Below are positions 1 through 6,124 of a stretch of 6,853 bases of DNA, one piece after another (position 1 is the first letter of the stretch; each line of letters starts with the position of its first letter). The stretch is from Actinomycetota bacterium (lineage in GTDB: Bacteria > Actinomycetota > Coriobacteriia > Anaerosomatales > JAHIQC01). The DNA is taken from NCBI GenBank assembly GCA_018902765.1, contig JAHIQC010000102.1:1-6853 (forward strand), given 5' to 3'. The notes beneath the pieces are model-generated. The model did no database searches, had not been told where the DNA came from, and worked only from the letters and a program-made list of their open reading frames with translations. A program made the translations under genes and the position numbers.

Positions 1-1009
1 GAGCGTATACAAGGTTGTCATGTCCTATCCACTGAACGAGCAAGCCCTCCTCGAGTTCGCCGCATCGGTGGACCGTCTCGCAGTGGTCGAGGAAGCCGAT
101 CCGTATCTCAAGACGCACCTGAGAGCCATGGGCATCGATGTGGCCGATGTTCCGGTTCCGGCAGAAGGTGAACTGTCTCCGGGAAAGGTGGCCGTCGCGT
201 TTGGTGGCACCCAACCTTCAACCCGTGCTCCGATCGCCGACCTACCGCCGCGTCCACCTCTGATGTGCCCGGGCTGCCCACACAGGCCGGTCTTCCACGC
301 TCTTCGGAAGGCCAAAGCTATCGTCGCTGGAGACATCGGCTGCTATACGCTCGGCGCGCTTCCTCCGCTATCAGCCATGGATTCGTGCGTGTGTATGGGC
401 GCAGGCATTGGAATGGCTCACGGCATGGCGCTCGCCGGGCAAGGTAAAGCCGGAAGGCCGATAGTGGCCGTCATCGGAGACTCGACATTCGCGCATTCGG
501 GCATCACCGGACTGGCCAACATTGCCTACAACGGTGGAGCCGGCACGGTACTCATCCTGGATAACAGAATCACCGCGATGACGGGACATCAGGGCAATCC
601 CATGATGGGCCTGACTCTGATGGGCGAGCAGAACAGGCAGATCGATATTGAAGCGCTATGCGCGTCGATGGGCATCGATCATGTTCGTTCCGTCGATCCA
701 CATGACCTAGAAGCTGTCCGCTCGACGATTGCCGAGGAGATCGGCCGTGACGAGTTGTCGGTAATCGTGTTTCGCGCGCCGTGTGCGCTGCTGATACGCG
801 AGAAGGAGCAGCCCTACGCTGTCGACGAGGAGGCATGCACCGCATGCGGCGCATGCATCAAGCTCGGCTGTCCTGCCATCTCAAAGACATCAACCGGCAT
901 CGCTGCCATCGACATCACGGTCTGCGTCGGTTGCGGCGATTGTGTGCAGGTCTGCAAGTTCGATGCGATCGTGCCAGCAGGCGAAGCCTGCGAGATCGGA
1001 GGCGTGTGA
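1..1009 (+). CDS. iorA: Indolepyruvate:ferredoxin oxidoreductase, alpha subunit (3' part, 5' truncated by window)
   Basis: Large subunit of IOR, a cytoplasmic thiamine-diphosphate enzyme that oxidatively decarboxylates aryl-pyruvates (indolepyruvate, phenylpyruvate, hydroxyphenylpyruvate) to aryl-acetyl-CoA and reduces ferredoxin. The reading frame is open from base 2, and the codons before the ATG at 20 continue the family pattern (V-Y-K-V-V-M-S-Y-P-L), so that ATG is internal. Only about the last 335 of roughly 600 residues are present: the end of the middle domain, the TPP domain and the ferredoxin tail. Counting from the Met at base 20, I see CPGCPHR (83-89), GDIGCYTLG (104-112), and the TPP/Mg motif GDS (153-155) to DN (181-182). 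Two 4Fe-4S motifs follow: C273-x2-C276-x2-C279-x4-C284-P and C302-x2-C305-x2-C308-x3-C312-K. The stop overlaps the iorB start by one base. The assignment is firm; the true aryl versus branched-chain substrate cannot be read from sequence. Confidence 0.96.
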   Translation, partial: SVYKVVMSYPLNEQALLEFAASVDRLAVVEEADPYLKTHLRAMGIDVADVPVPAEGELSPGKVAVAFGGTQPSTRAPIADLPPRPPLMCPGCPHRPVFHALRKAKAIVAGDIGCYTLGALPPLSAMDSCVCMGAGIGMAHGMALAGQGKAGRPIVAVIGDSTFAHSGITGLANIAYNGGAGTVLILDNRITAMTGHQGNPMMGLTLMGEQNRQIDIEALCASMGIDHVRSVDPHDLEAVRSTIAEEIGRDELSVIVFRAPCALLIREKEQPYAVDEEACTACGACIKLGCPAISKTSTGIAAIDITVCVGCGDCVQVCKFDAIVPAGEACEIGGV

Positions 1010-1596
1010 TGACCACGACTGTCATGCTCGCCGGGGTCGGAGGACAAGGCACGATTCTCGCCGCTGACGTTCTTGCCAAGGTGGCCAGCGCCGCTGGGTT
1101 TGACGTGAAGCTCTCCGAGGTGCACGGCATGGCTCAACGCGGTGGTTCCGTCGACACCACCGTGCGCTTCGGCGACGTGGTTCACTCGCCGCTCACCGAC
1201 CTGGGCTTTGCGGATCACCTCGTGGCATTTGAGCTCATCGAGGCCGCGCGAACGCTACGCTACGTGCGTCCCGGTGGCAGGCTTCTAGTGAACACGAGGA
1301 CCATCGATCCGCTGCCTGTCCTCATAGGTGCCGTGCCGTCTCCGGAAGGACTCGAGGGTCAGCTTCAAAACGAAGGAGCGATCTTCTTGGATGCCGAAGA
1401 ACTGGCATGTGAAGCCGGTAGTCCCAAGTCAGCCAACGTGGTGCTGCTGGGGGCTCTTTCCACTGGGCTTGAGTTTGCCGAGGAGCTTTGGATCAAGGTC
1501 ATCACGGCAAGGGTTCCTGCGCACACTGTAGAGGTCAACCTGCGCGCGTTTCGTCTGGGTCGAAAGGCCTGTATCGAAGGGGAGTGCATGCTATGA
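1009..1596 (+). CDS. iorB: Indolepyruvate:ferredoxin oxidoreductase, beta subunit
   Basis: Small subunit of IOR, 195 residues, which is usual for IorB. It belongs to the gamma-type domain family of 2-oxoacid:ferredoxin oxidoreductases (PF01558 type), which takes part in CoA binding and pairs with IorA in the cytoplasm. Visible signatures are the glycine-rich GVGGQGT near the N-terminus (residues 9-15), the IorB hallmark SEVHGMAQRGGSV (36-48), SPLTD (60-64), ANVVLLGAL (142-150) and AFRLGRK (180-186) near the end. The start is the ATG at 1009, inside a TGATG that also ends iorA. A GGAGG at 998-1002 lies six bases upstream. The frame stays open further 5', but that part overlaps iorA and shows no family similarity. 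The 3' end overlaps the ACT-protein start by four bases (ATGA), so the three genes are translationally coupled. Confidence 0.97.
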   Translation: MTTTVMLAGVGGQGTILAADVLAKVASAAGFDVKLSEVHGMAQRGGSVDTTVRFGDVVHSPLTDLGFADHLVAFELIEAARTLRYVRPGGRLLVNTRTIDPLPVLIGAVPSPEGLEGQLQNEGAIFLDAEELACEAGSPKSANVVLLGALSTGLEFAEELWIKVITARVPAHTVEVNLRAFRLGRKACIEGECML

Positions 1597-2009
1597 AGGT
1601 CCAGCAGCTGTCCGTGTTCATTGAGAACAAAGCAGGCCGCGTGAGCGAGGTCACCGACATTCTCGGTGAGGCTTCGGTCAATATCCGCGGCTTTTCAGTC
1701 TCGGACACGGCGGAGTTTGGGATTCTGCGTCTGATTGTGGACAAGCCGGAAGTCGGAATGGCGTCACTCAGGCATGCAGGATTCACGGTCAAGGAGAACG
1801 AGGTCATATGCATCGATCTTCCCGACAAGCCGGGAGGACTGGCCAGTGTTCTTAAGATCGTCTCCGATGCAGGAGTCAACATCGAGTACGTCTACTCACT
1901 CATTTCGACGTATGTCGTTATCAACGTCGGTGACGCGGACCGTGCGCTACAGCTCCTCAAGGACCAACCCGTGAGGCTGGTATCACACGAGGAGATAGCG
2001 TCGGTCTAG
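1593..2009 (+). CDS. Tandem ACT-domain protein (COG4747-like), probable amino-acid sensor
   Basis: Small cytoplasmic protein of 138 residues made almost entirely of two ACT domains, the ligand-binding fold that usually senses amino acids. Domain 1 is about residues 1-66: the QLSVFIENKAGRVSEVTDIL stretch, then SVNIRGFSV and FGILRLIVD. Domain 2 is about 71-138: DKPGGLASVLKIV, DAGVNIEYVYS, then VVINVGDADRALQLL. The two copies share the pattern of G-R/G-L followed by a helix and V-N-I. There is no enzyme or DNA-binding domain. Proteins of this type often sit beside iorAB and phenylacetate-CoA ligase genes in anaerobes (from memory), but their role is not established. An effector function for IOR or for gene expression is inference. 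The start ATG overlaps the iorB stop (ATGA), with a GAAGGGGAG Shine-Dalgarno at 1576-1584. The loop after YSLIS looks a few residues shorter than I expect for the family. Confidence 0.9.
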   Translation: MKVQQLSVFIENKAGRVSEVTDILGEASVNIRGFSVSDTAEFGILRLIVDKPEVGMASLRHAGFTVKENEVICIDLPDKPGGLASVLKIVSDAGVNIEYVYSLISTYVVINVGDADRALQLLKDQPVRLVSHEEIASV

Positions 2010-2017
2010 GGCTTTCG

Positions 2018-2037
2018 GATCGCGCGGGCACGCGATC
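2018..2037 (+). terminator. Small GC-rich hairpin just after the ACT gene
   Basis: A perfect 7-bp stem, GATCGCG (2018-2024) and CGCGATC (2031-2037), encloses a six-base loop and begins nine bases after the ACT stop codon. The position suits a transcription end or pause site. No T-run follows (the next bases are TAGTGAAGG), so it is not a standard intrinsic terminator. It could instead be an mRNA 3'-end stabiliser or a chance palindrome. Confidence 0.35.
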
Positions 2038-2054
2038 TAGTGAAGGCAAGGGGG

Positions 2055-2075
2055 GCCGGGACTCCAGTTCCCGGC
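2055..2075 (+). promoter_or_regulatory. Hairpin in the livK leader
   Basis: A perfect 7-bp stem, GCCGGGA (2055-2061) and TCCCGGC (2069-2075), has a seven-base loop. It lies about 70 bases before the livK start and is preceded by a six-base G-run. A second CCGGC at 2085-2089 could pair with the same 5' arm, giving a possible but weaker alternative fold. No T-run follows. A leader or attenuator role, or a second terminator-like element, is inference. Confidence 0.35.
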
Positions 2076-2131
2076 ACTGATACTCCGGCTGGGACGGTCG
2101 GTGCACGATACCAGCATGACGGAGCATTATG

Positions 2132-2136
2132 GGAGG
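2132..2136 (+). promoter_or_regulatory. Shine-Dalgarno site that fixes the livK start
   Basis: GGAGG lies six bases before the ATG at 2143. The earlier in-frame candidates (GTG at 2101, ATG at 2116) have no such site and would put a charged, non-signal-like extension before the lipoprotein signal peptide. This decides the start at 2143. Confidence 0.85.
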
Positions 2137-2142
2137 AAGAAC

Positions 2143-3339
2143 ATGATTGTGAATACACGCAAGGTGCTGATTCTGTTTCTCGCCGCACTGTTGCTGGCTG
2201 TCCCGCTCGTCGGGTGCAGTTCTGATGGCGGCAAAGACACGTCCGAGAAGCCGGCAGAGGTCAAGGACCCTTATCGCATAGGTGCGGTCCTGTCGGAGAC
2301 CGGCACGTACGCGGGACTCGGTGCGCCCGAGCGCAACACGCTCGAGATGGAAGTCGCGAAGATCAATGATGCTGGTGGAGTCAATGGCCACCCCATCGAA
2401 ATAGTCTTCGAGGACGACGCCACGGACCCTGACACTGCAGTTGCAGCGACGACTCGCCTCATCGACAAAGAGGGAGTCATGGCCATCATCGGCGCCACAG
2501 GTACCGGCGCTACCATGGCCATGCGTCAGGAGATCGACCGAGCAGGCATTCCCCAGCTCTCTCCGGCCGGCGGCACCGCCGTCACGGCGAGCTTCGATCC
2601 ACTGGTGTTCCAAACGCCATGGAGCAACTCATTGGTAGTCCCCTTTGAGCTGGCGTACATCAAGAAGCAGGGAATCACCAAGATCGGGCTCATCGCCGAT
2701 TCGGGCGGCTTTGGCAAAGATGGAGCCGGGGTCGTGAAGGAGAAGGTAGCCGGAGCTGGCATAACTATTGTCGCCGAGGAAGCGTTCAACGCCGGGGATA
2801 CCGACATGTCAGCTCAGCTGACCAAGATCAAAGCCGCAGGTGCTGAGGCCGTTCTTATGGTGACTGCTGGCAAAGAGGCCGCGACTGTCGCCAAGAACAT
2901 GATGGATCTCGGGATGACGGTTCCCTTGTTCGGCACCCATGGCAACGCACGCACGGAGTTCATCGAAGGCGCGGGCGCGGGCGCCGAAGGCTTCCGTTTT
3001 GCCGCTGGCAAGATCCTGCTGCCTGAGAGCTATGACTCGGGTAGCGAGAGCTACAAAGTTGCCACCGAGTTCATCGATGAGTACAGTGCCCAGTTCGACA
3101 AGGCGCCGGACACCTTCGCCGGCCACGCCTACGACGCGCTGCACATCATCATCAATGCCATGATGACCTTGGATGAGGGCTTTACGCCCGCCGAGCTTCG
3201 CGATGCTATCGAGGCCACCGACGGGTTCGTCGGAATCGGCGGGGTCTTCACCTACTCCGCAACCGACCACAACGGAATGACCGAGGATGACCTCGTGATG
3301 TATCAGGTCACGGACGGCAAGTGGGTCCTGGCAAAGTAG
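2143..3339 (+). CDS. livK: Branched-chain amino acid ABC transporter, substrate-binding lipoprotein
   Basis: Extracytoplasmic receptor of a HAAT-type ABC importer, 398 residues, of the Leu/Ile/Val-binding-protein family (periplasmic-binding-protein type I fold, PF13458-like). The N-terminus is a lipoprotein signal peptide: NTRK, a hydrophobic core (V8-V20) and a lipobox LVGC with the lipidated Cys at 25, then a polar SSDGGKDTSEK linker. The mature domain has the family pattern IGAVLSETGTYAGLG (46-60), INDAGGVNGHPIEIVFEDD (74-92), IGATGTGATMAM (116-127), SPAGGTAVTASFDP (140-153) and TFAGHAYDALHIIINAM (324-340). The Ser/Thr residues in the first and fourth of these blocks sit where LIV-type proteins bind the ligand's amino and carboxyl groups. 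The ligand cannot be assigned: aliphatic and aromatic amino acids, amides and urea-like compounds are all known for this family. The gene is set apart by gaps on both sides, unlike its overlapping neighbours, and a strong hairpin follows it. Confidence 0.95.
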   Translation: MIVNTRKVLILFLAALLLAVPLVGCSSDGGKDTSEKPAEVKDPYRIGAVLSETGTYAGLGAPERNTLEMEVAKINDAGGVNGHPIEIVFEDDATDPDTAVAATTRLIDKEGVMAIIGATGTGATMAMRQEIDRAGIPQLSPAGGTAVTASFDPLVFQTPWSNSLVVPFELAYIKKQGITKIGLIADSGGFGKDGAGVVKEKVAGAGITIVAEEAFNAGDTDMSAQLTKIKAAGAEAVLMVTAGKEAATVAKNMMDLGMTVPLFGTHGNARTEFIEGAGAGAEGFRFAAGKILLPESYDSGSESYKVATEFIDEYSAQFDKAPDTFAGHAYDALHIIINAMMTLDEGFTPAELRDAIEATDGFVGIGGVFTYSATDHNGMTEDDLVMYQVTDGKWVLAK

Positions 3340-3347
3340 GCTTCTTG

Positions 3348-3384
3348 CGTGTCGGGGTGGTCCGATTCGGGCCACCCCGACACG
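3348..3384 (+). terminator. Strong hairpin between livK and livH
   Basis: A 16-bp stem pairs 3348-3363 (CGTGTCGGGGTGGTCC) with 3369-3384 (GGGCCACCCCGACACG). There is one G-U pair, no bulge and a five-base loop, GATTC. It begins nine bases after the livK stop. No T-run follows (TTCATCGCC), so complete rho-independent termination is doubtful. A partial terminator, or a 3' barrier that stabilises livK mRNA, fits better. Either would make much more receptor than membrane subunits, as binding-protein transporters generally need. Confidence 0.75.
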
Positions 3385-3474
3385 TTCATCGCCATGAGAC
3401 GACCGCCATATACGCAATCAAAGAGGCTCTTCTGCGTCTCGCCAAACCTTGTTGAAAGTGGGTCAGTGACCTAA
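3385..3474 (+). other. Spacer between the livK hairpin and livH
   Basis: There is no gene here. It contains weaker possible RNA pairings: GAGACG (3396-3401) with CGTCTC (3435-3440), or alternatively ACGCA (3412-3416) with TGCGT (3433-3437). These share bases and so exclude one another. It also holds the palindrome at 3461-3471 listed separately. No convincing promoter was found. Confidence 0.5.
3461..3471. promoter_or_regulatory. Perfect palindrome at the livH translation start
   Basis: GGTCA-G-TGACC is a perfect 5+1+5 inverted repeat ending three bases before the livH GTG, where a ribosome binding site would be expected. It lies between two copies of AAGTGGGT (3456-3463 and 3473-3480) spaced 17 bases apart, the second covering the GTG. 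It could be a protein-binding site or a translational control element. A chance occurrence cannot be excluded. Confidence 0.3.
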
Positions 3475-4356
3475 GTGGGTGCACCCGAACTCCTGCAATT
3501 CGCTCTAGCCGGACTCAAGAATGGGTCCATATATGCGCTTGTGGCCCTAGGGTTCACCATCGTTTACGCCTCGACCGGAGTGATCAACTTCGCCCAAGGT
3601 GAATTCGTGATGCTCGGCGGGATGCTCTCGGTTTGGGCCCACTCGACACTCGGGCTTCCGCTCCCCTTAGCAGCGCTGATCGGCATTCTGGGTACTGCCG
3701 TAATCGGCGTTGTCTTCGAGTTGCTCGCCATCAGGCCACGCAAAGACGGGGACCCACTGGCTCTCATCATCATCACGGTTGGCGGCTCGTTGCTTCTATC
3801 GAATCTTGCGCGCCACGTATTTGGGCCCAGTGAAAGATCATTGCCGGCCTTCACGGCGGGACCTTCACTGAGATTCCTCGGGGCTACCCTCGAGCGGCAG
3901 TCTCTTTGGATATTTGGGTTGACCGCTTTGGCGGTGGTCGTGCTCACAGTGTTCTACTCGCGCACCCGTCTTGGTCGCGCGATGCGTGCTTGCTCCATCA
4001 ATCGGACTGCCGCCCGTCTCGTGGGCGTGGACCCCAAGCGACTGGTGACCATCTCTTTCGCGCTCGCAGCGGCTCTGGGTGGTCTTGCGGGCGTTGTGAC
4101 CACCCCGCTCACACAGACAGCATTCAACGTGGGCTCCTCGTTCGGTATCAAGGGCTTTGCCGCCGCCATTCTGGGCGGGCTGGGTAACCCGATTGCGGCA
4201 GTCATCGGAGGGCTAGTTCTGGGTTTGCTTGAAAGTATGTCGATCGCCTTTCTCAGCTCAACGTACAAAGACGCGATCTCGCTTGTTGTGTTGCTGCTCG
4301 TCTTGTTCATCAGGCCGCAAGGTCTGCTGGGCCGAGGGGGGAGGGAGAAGGTCTGA
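3475..4356 (+). CDS. livH: Branched-chain amino acid ABC transporter, permease LivH
   Basis: First membrane subunit of the Liv importer (BPD_transp_2 family), 293 residues, strongly hydrophobic with about eight membrane segments; with LivM it forms the translocation channel. Family hallmarks are NGSIYALVALGFTIVYASTG (16-35) followed by VINFAQGEF (36-44), DPLALIIITVG (93-103), the cytoplasmic loop LGRAMRACSINRTAARLVGV (166-185) that contacts the ATPases, and GIKGFAAAILGGLGNP (224-239) followed by GGLVLGLLE (245-253). Start: an in-frame TAA at 3472-3474 directly precedes the GTG at 3475, so no longer protein is possible. The next GTG (3541) would remove the conserved first helix. No good Shine-Dalgarno precedes this GTG (only AAAGTGGG, about 12 bases away), unlike every other gene here whose start is visible. 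The stop shares one base with livM (TGATG). Confidence 0.95.
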   Translation: MGAPELLQFALAGLKNGSIYALVALGFTIVYASTGVINFAQGEFVMLGGMLSVWAHSTLGLPLPLAALIGILGTAVIGVVFELLAIRPRKDGDPLALIIITVGGSLLLSNLARHVFGPSERSLPAFTAGPSLRFLGATLERQSLWIFGLTALAVVVLTVFYSRTRLGRAMRACSINRTAARLVGVDPKRLVTISFALAAALGGLAGVVTTPLTQTAFNVGSSFGIKGFAAAILGGLGNPIAAVIGGLVLGLLESMSIAFLSSTYKDAISLVVLLLVLFIRPQGLLGRGGREKV

Positions 4357-5354
4357 TGTCTCTTCTACGGGAGCACTGGCGCAAGCTGGCACTGTTGATC
4401 GTGGGTGCCGGCGTGGCCGTGGTGCCACTCTTCGTCACCGGTACCGACGCCCGGTACGTATTGAAGGTGCTGTCCTTTGTGGGCATCAACGCGCTGATCG
4501 TTCTTGGCTTGGCCCTGCTATTCGGGTACGCCGGTCAGGTCTCCATGGGACACGCCGCCTTCTTCGGCCTGGGAGCGTATGCATCCGCATGGGTCACCAA
4601 GTCGCTCGGATTGCCGTGGCTGGTTGGTTTGGCAGCCGCCGTACTGTTGACCGCCGCCGCTGGAATCCTGCTCGCATTGCCCTCACTGAGACTCAAAGGG
4701 CATTACCTCGCGATGGCGACCTTGGCCTTCGGTGAGATCATGCGCATCGCGTTCGTTGAGGCCAAGGGAGTCACCGGCGGACCGGATGGGCTGTCTGGTA
4801 TTCCGTACGCAAGCATCGGCCCGCTCAGTTTCGACACCCCTCAGATGAACTACTGGCTTGTCTGGGGAGTCCTGGTGCTTGCCATATGGCTCGCCGCCAA
4901 CATCGTCAACGGCCGCCCAGGCAGGTCCATGCGGGCGCTGCACGGTTCAGAACTGGGAACCATGGCCTCCGGGATCAATATCACGGGCATCAAGGTCCGG
5001 GTATTCACGCTATCGGCGGTCTTTGCGGGCGTGGCGGGGGCGTTGTATGCGAGCGTTGTGGGCTTCGTATCGCCTTCCACATTCTCGCTGCATCTCTCGG
5101 TCATCCTCGTTGCCATGGCGGTGTTGGGTGGCACCCGATCCCTGGCAGGCCCGCTACTGGCTGCTGTTGTACTCACGCTCATCCCGTACGCCGACGCAAT
5201 ACTCCCGGGACTGTCACGTGAGGTGATGACAGTGATCCAGGAATGGGAGGCCGACGTATACGGCCTTGTCATCATCATCGTCATTCTCTTCATGCCAGGT
5301 GGAATCGCCGGGGCACTGCGCGGGGTCTTCGTACGCGGAGGCGAGGCCAAGTGA
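4356..5354 (+). CDS. livM: Branched-chain amino acid ABC transporter, permease LivM
   Basis: Second membrane subunit, 332 residues, partner of LivH in the inner-membrane channel. The sequence shows a short basic N-terminus (REHWRK), then repeated hydrophobic helices. Family blocks are LLFGYAGQVSMGHAAFFGLG (54-73), LRLKGHYLAMATLAFGEIMR (111-130), TGGPDGLSGIP (140-150), the ATPase-contacting loop GRSMRAL (189-195) with ASGINITGIKVRVF (204-217), and LGGTRSLAGPLLAA (257-270). The C-terminus is short and basic. The length is in the usual LivM range without the extra N-terminal segment of the longer E. coli protein. The ATG sits in a TGATG overlapping the livH stop, with a purine-rich GGGAGGGAGAAGG just upstream. 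The 3' end overlaps livG by four bases (GTGA), so the subunits are translationally coupled. Confidence 0.96.
   Translation: MSLLREHWRKLALLIVGAGVAVVPLFVTGTDARYVLKVLSFVGINALIVLGLALLFGYAGQVSMGHAAFFGLGAYASAWVTKSLGLPWLVGLAAAVLLTAAAGILLALPSLRLKGHYLAMATLAFGEIMRIAFVEAKGVTGGPDGLSGIPYASIGPLSFDTPQMNYWLVWGVLVLAIWLAANIVNGRPGRSMRALHGSELGTMASGINITGIKVRVFTLSAVFAGVAGALYASVVGFVSPSTFSLHLSVILVAMAVLGGTRSLAGPLLAAVVLTLIPYADAILPGLSREVMTVIQEWEADVYGLVIIIVILFMPGGIAGALRGVFVRGGEAK
5337..5341 (+). promoter_or_regulatory. Shine-Dalgarno site supporting the livG GTG start
   Basis: GGAGG lies nine bases before the GTG at 5351. This supports the GTG as the start, overlapping the livM stop, over the longer open frame that begins at 5243 inside livM and encodes an Arg/His-rich, non-ABC-like extension. 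Confidence 0.75.
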
Positions 5355-6124
5355 GTCTTCTGCAGGTCAGGGAGGTCACACGAAGCTTCGGGGGCCTGAT
5401 TGCCGTGGATCGAGTCTCGTTCGATGTTCACGACGGGCAGATCAAGGCAATAATCGGGCCCAACGGCGCGGGTAAGTCCACGCTCTTCAACCTTCTGACG
5501 TGTTTCGACCGACCTGACAGTGGTTCTGTGCTCTTCGAAGGGCGGGAGCTTTTCGGAGAGCGACCCGATCGCGTTGTGAGAATGGGTGTCGCACGCAGCT
5601 TCCAAAACACCCAGTTGTTCGAGGAGATGACAGCCCACGAGAACGTCATCCTGGGGACTCACGCACGTTCGGGTTCGAGCTTCACGCCCGCGGCTCTGCG
5701 ACTGCCTTCTGCACGAAAGCGAGATGATCTGGCATCTCAGGAAGCCGATCGTCTGCTTCGGCTCGTAGGACTGGAATCATGGCGCGGCTCCTTGGCAGCT
5801 GACATGCCTCACGGACTTCGGCGACTTCTGGAGATTGCTCGGGCGCTCGCCACATCACCCCGACTCGTTTTGCTCGACGAGCCGGCGGCCGGCCTCAACA
5901 CCCAAGAAACCACCGCACTGGGCGAGGTCTTGTACAGAATCAGGGACCACGGTGCCACATTGGTCATTGTTGAGCACGACATGGGCCTTGTGATGGAGGT
6001 TTCCGACGAGATCGTGGTACTCGACCGAGGCTGCAAGATCGCCGAGGGTCCTCCTCGGCTGATTCAGAAGGATCCCGCAGTCATACGGGCATACCTCGGT
6101 GAGGAGGATGCCGATGAGCTCTGA
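5351..6124 (+). CDS. livG: Branched-chain amino acid ABC transporter, ATP-binding protein LivG
   Basis: Cytoplasmic ATPase subunit, 257 residues, the usual LivG length. It should pair with LivF and drive LivHM. From the GTG start I see Walker A GPNGAGKST (36-44), the Q-loop SFQNTQLF (83-90, Q85) with the LivG-typical FEEMTAHENVILG (90-102), Walker B RLVLLDEP (171-178, catalytic E177), D-loop AAGLN (179-183), the switch histidine in VEHDM (H209) and the C-terminal AYLGEED typical of the family. One block is odd: the ABC signature reads M-P-H-G-L-R-R-L-L-E (152-161), where E. coli LivG has L-A-Y-G-Q-Q-R-R-L-E. The helix after it (EIARAL) is intact and the frame is not shifted. The residue in the usual signature-serine position is Pro and the Gln is lost. 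The gene overlaps livM by four bases and livF by eleven. Confidence 0.96.
   Translation: MSLLQVREVTRSFGGLIAVDRVSFDVHDGQIKAIIGPNGAGKSTLFNLLTCFDRPDSGSVLFEGRELFGERPDRVVRMGVARSFQNTQLFEEMTAHENVILGTHARSGSSFTPAALRLPSARKRDDLASQEADRLLRLVGLESWRGSLAADMPHGLRRLLEIARALATSPRLVLLDEPAAGLNTQETTALGEVLYRIRDHGATLVIVEHDMGLVMEVSDEIVVLDRGCKIAEGPPRLIQKDPAVIRAYLGEEDADEL
6103..6107 (+). promoter_or_regulatory. Shine-Dalgarno site that fixes the livF start
   Basis: GGAGG lies six bases before the ATG at 6114, within the 3' end of livG. The ATG at 6124, which overlaps the livG stop as TGATG, is in a different frame that does not encode LivF. Confidence 0.8.

Larger units (their letters stand above)
2010..2142 (+). other. 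Intergenic region between the ior-ACT genes and livK
   Basis: This 133-base leader region contains no supported gene. It holds two separate perfect inverted repeats (listed individually) in its first half, then about 60 bases without clear structure, then the livK ribosome binding site. I could not find a convincing -35/-10 pair. GATACT at 2079-2084 is only a partial -10 match and has no good -35. Whether livK is transcribed from its own promoter here or by read-through from iorAB is therefore open. Confidence 0.6.

Noticed and set aside
20..22. ATG at 20 as a complete iorA start
   Set aside because: The frame is open to the window edge and upstream codons fit the family; a true IorA needs about 270 more N-terminal residues.
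781..1008. Extension of iorB upstream to 781
   Set aside because: It overlaps the iorA Fe-S domain in another frame, encodes Arg-rich sequence with no family match, and the ATG at 1009 has a good ribosome binding site.
1488..1592. Longer start for the ACT protein
   Set aside because: The extension is out-of-frame iorB sequence without similarity; the ATG at 1593 starts exactly at the first ACT strand and has a Shine-Dalgarno site.
2101..2142. GTG at 2101 or ATG at 2116 as the livK start
   Set aside because: There is no ribosome binding site, and the charged extension would spoil the lipoprotein signal peptide.
2491..2520. Near-repeat GGCGCCAC / GGCGCTAC in livK
   Set aside because: It reflects the coded GATGTGATM stretch, which is part of the normal fold.
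1957..2613. Minus-strand open frame of 218 codons across the livK 5' end
   Set aside because: Antisense shadow in GC-rich DNA: Arg/Cys-rich composition, no recognisable domain, covers two real genes and a leader.
2968..2990. GC-rich repeat (GCGGGC units) in livK
   Set aside because: It encodes a Gly-Ala-rich linker (GAGAGAEG) in a normal family position; short low complexity, not a repeat element.
4850..5662. Minus-strand open frame of 270 codons opposite livM and livG
   Set aside because: It mirrors the codons of two certain genes and shows no motif or ribosome binding site.
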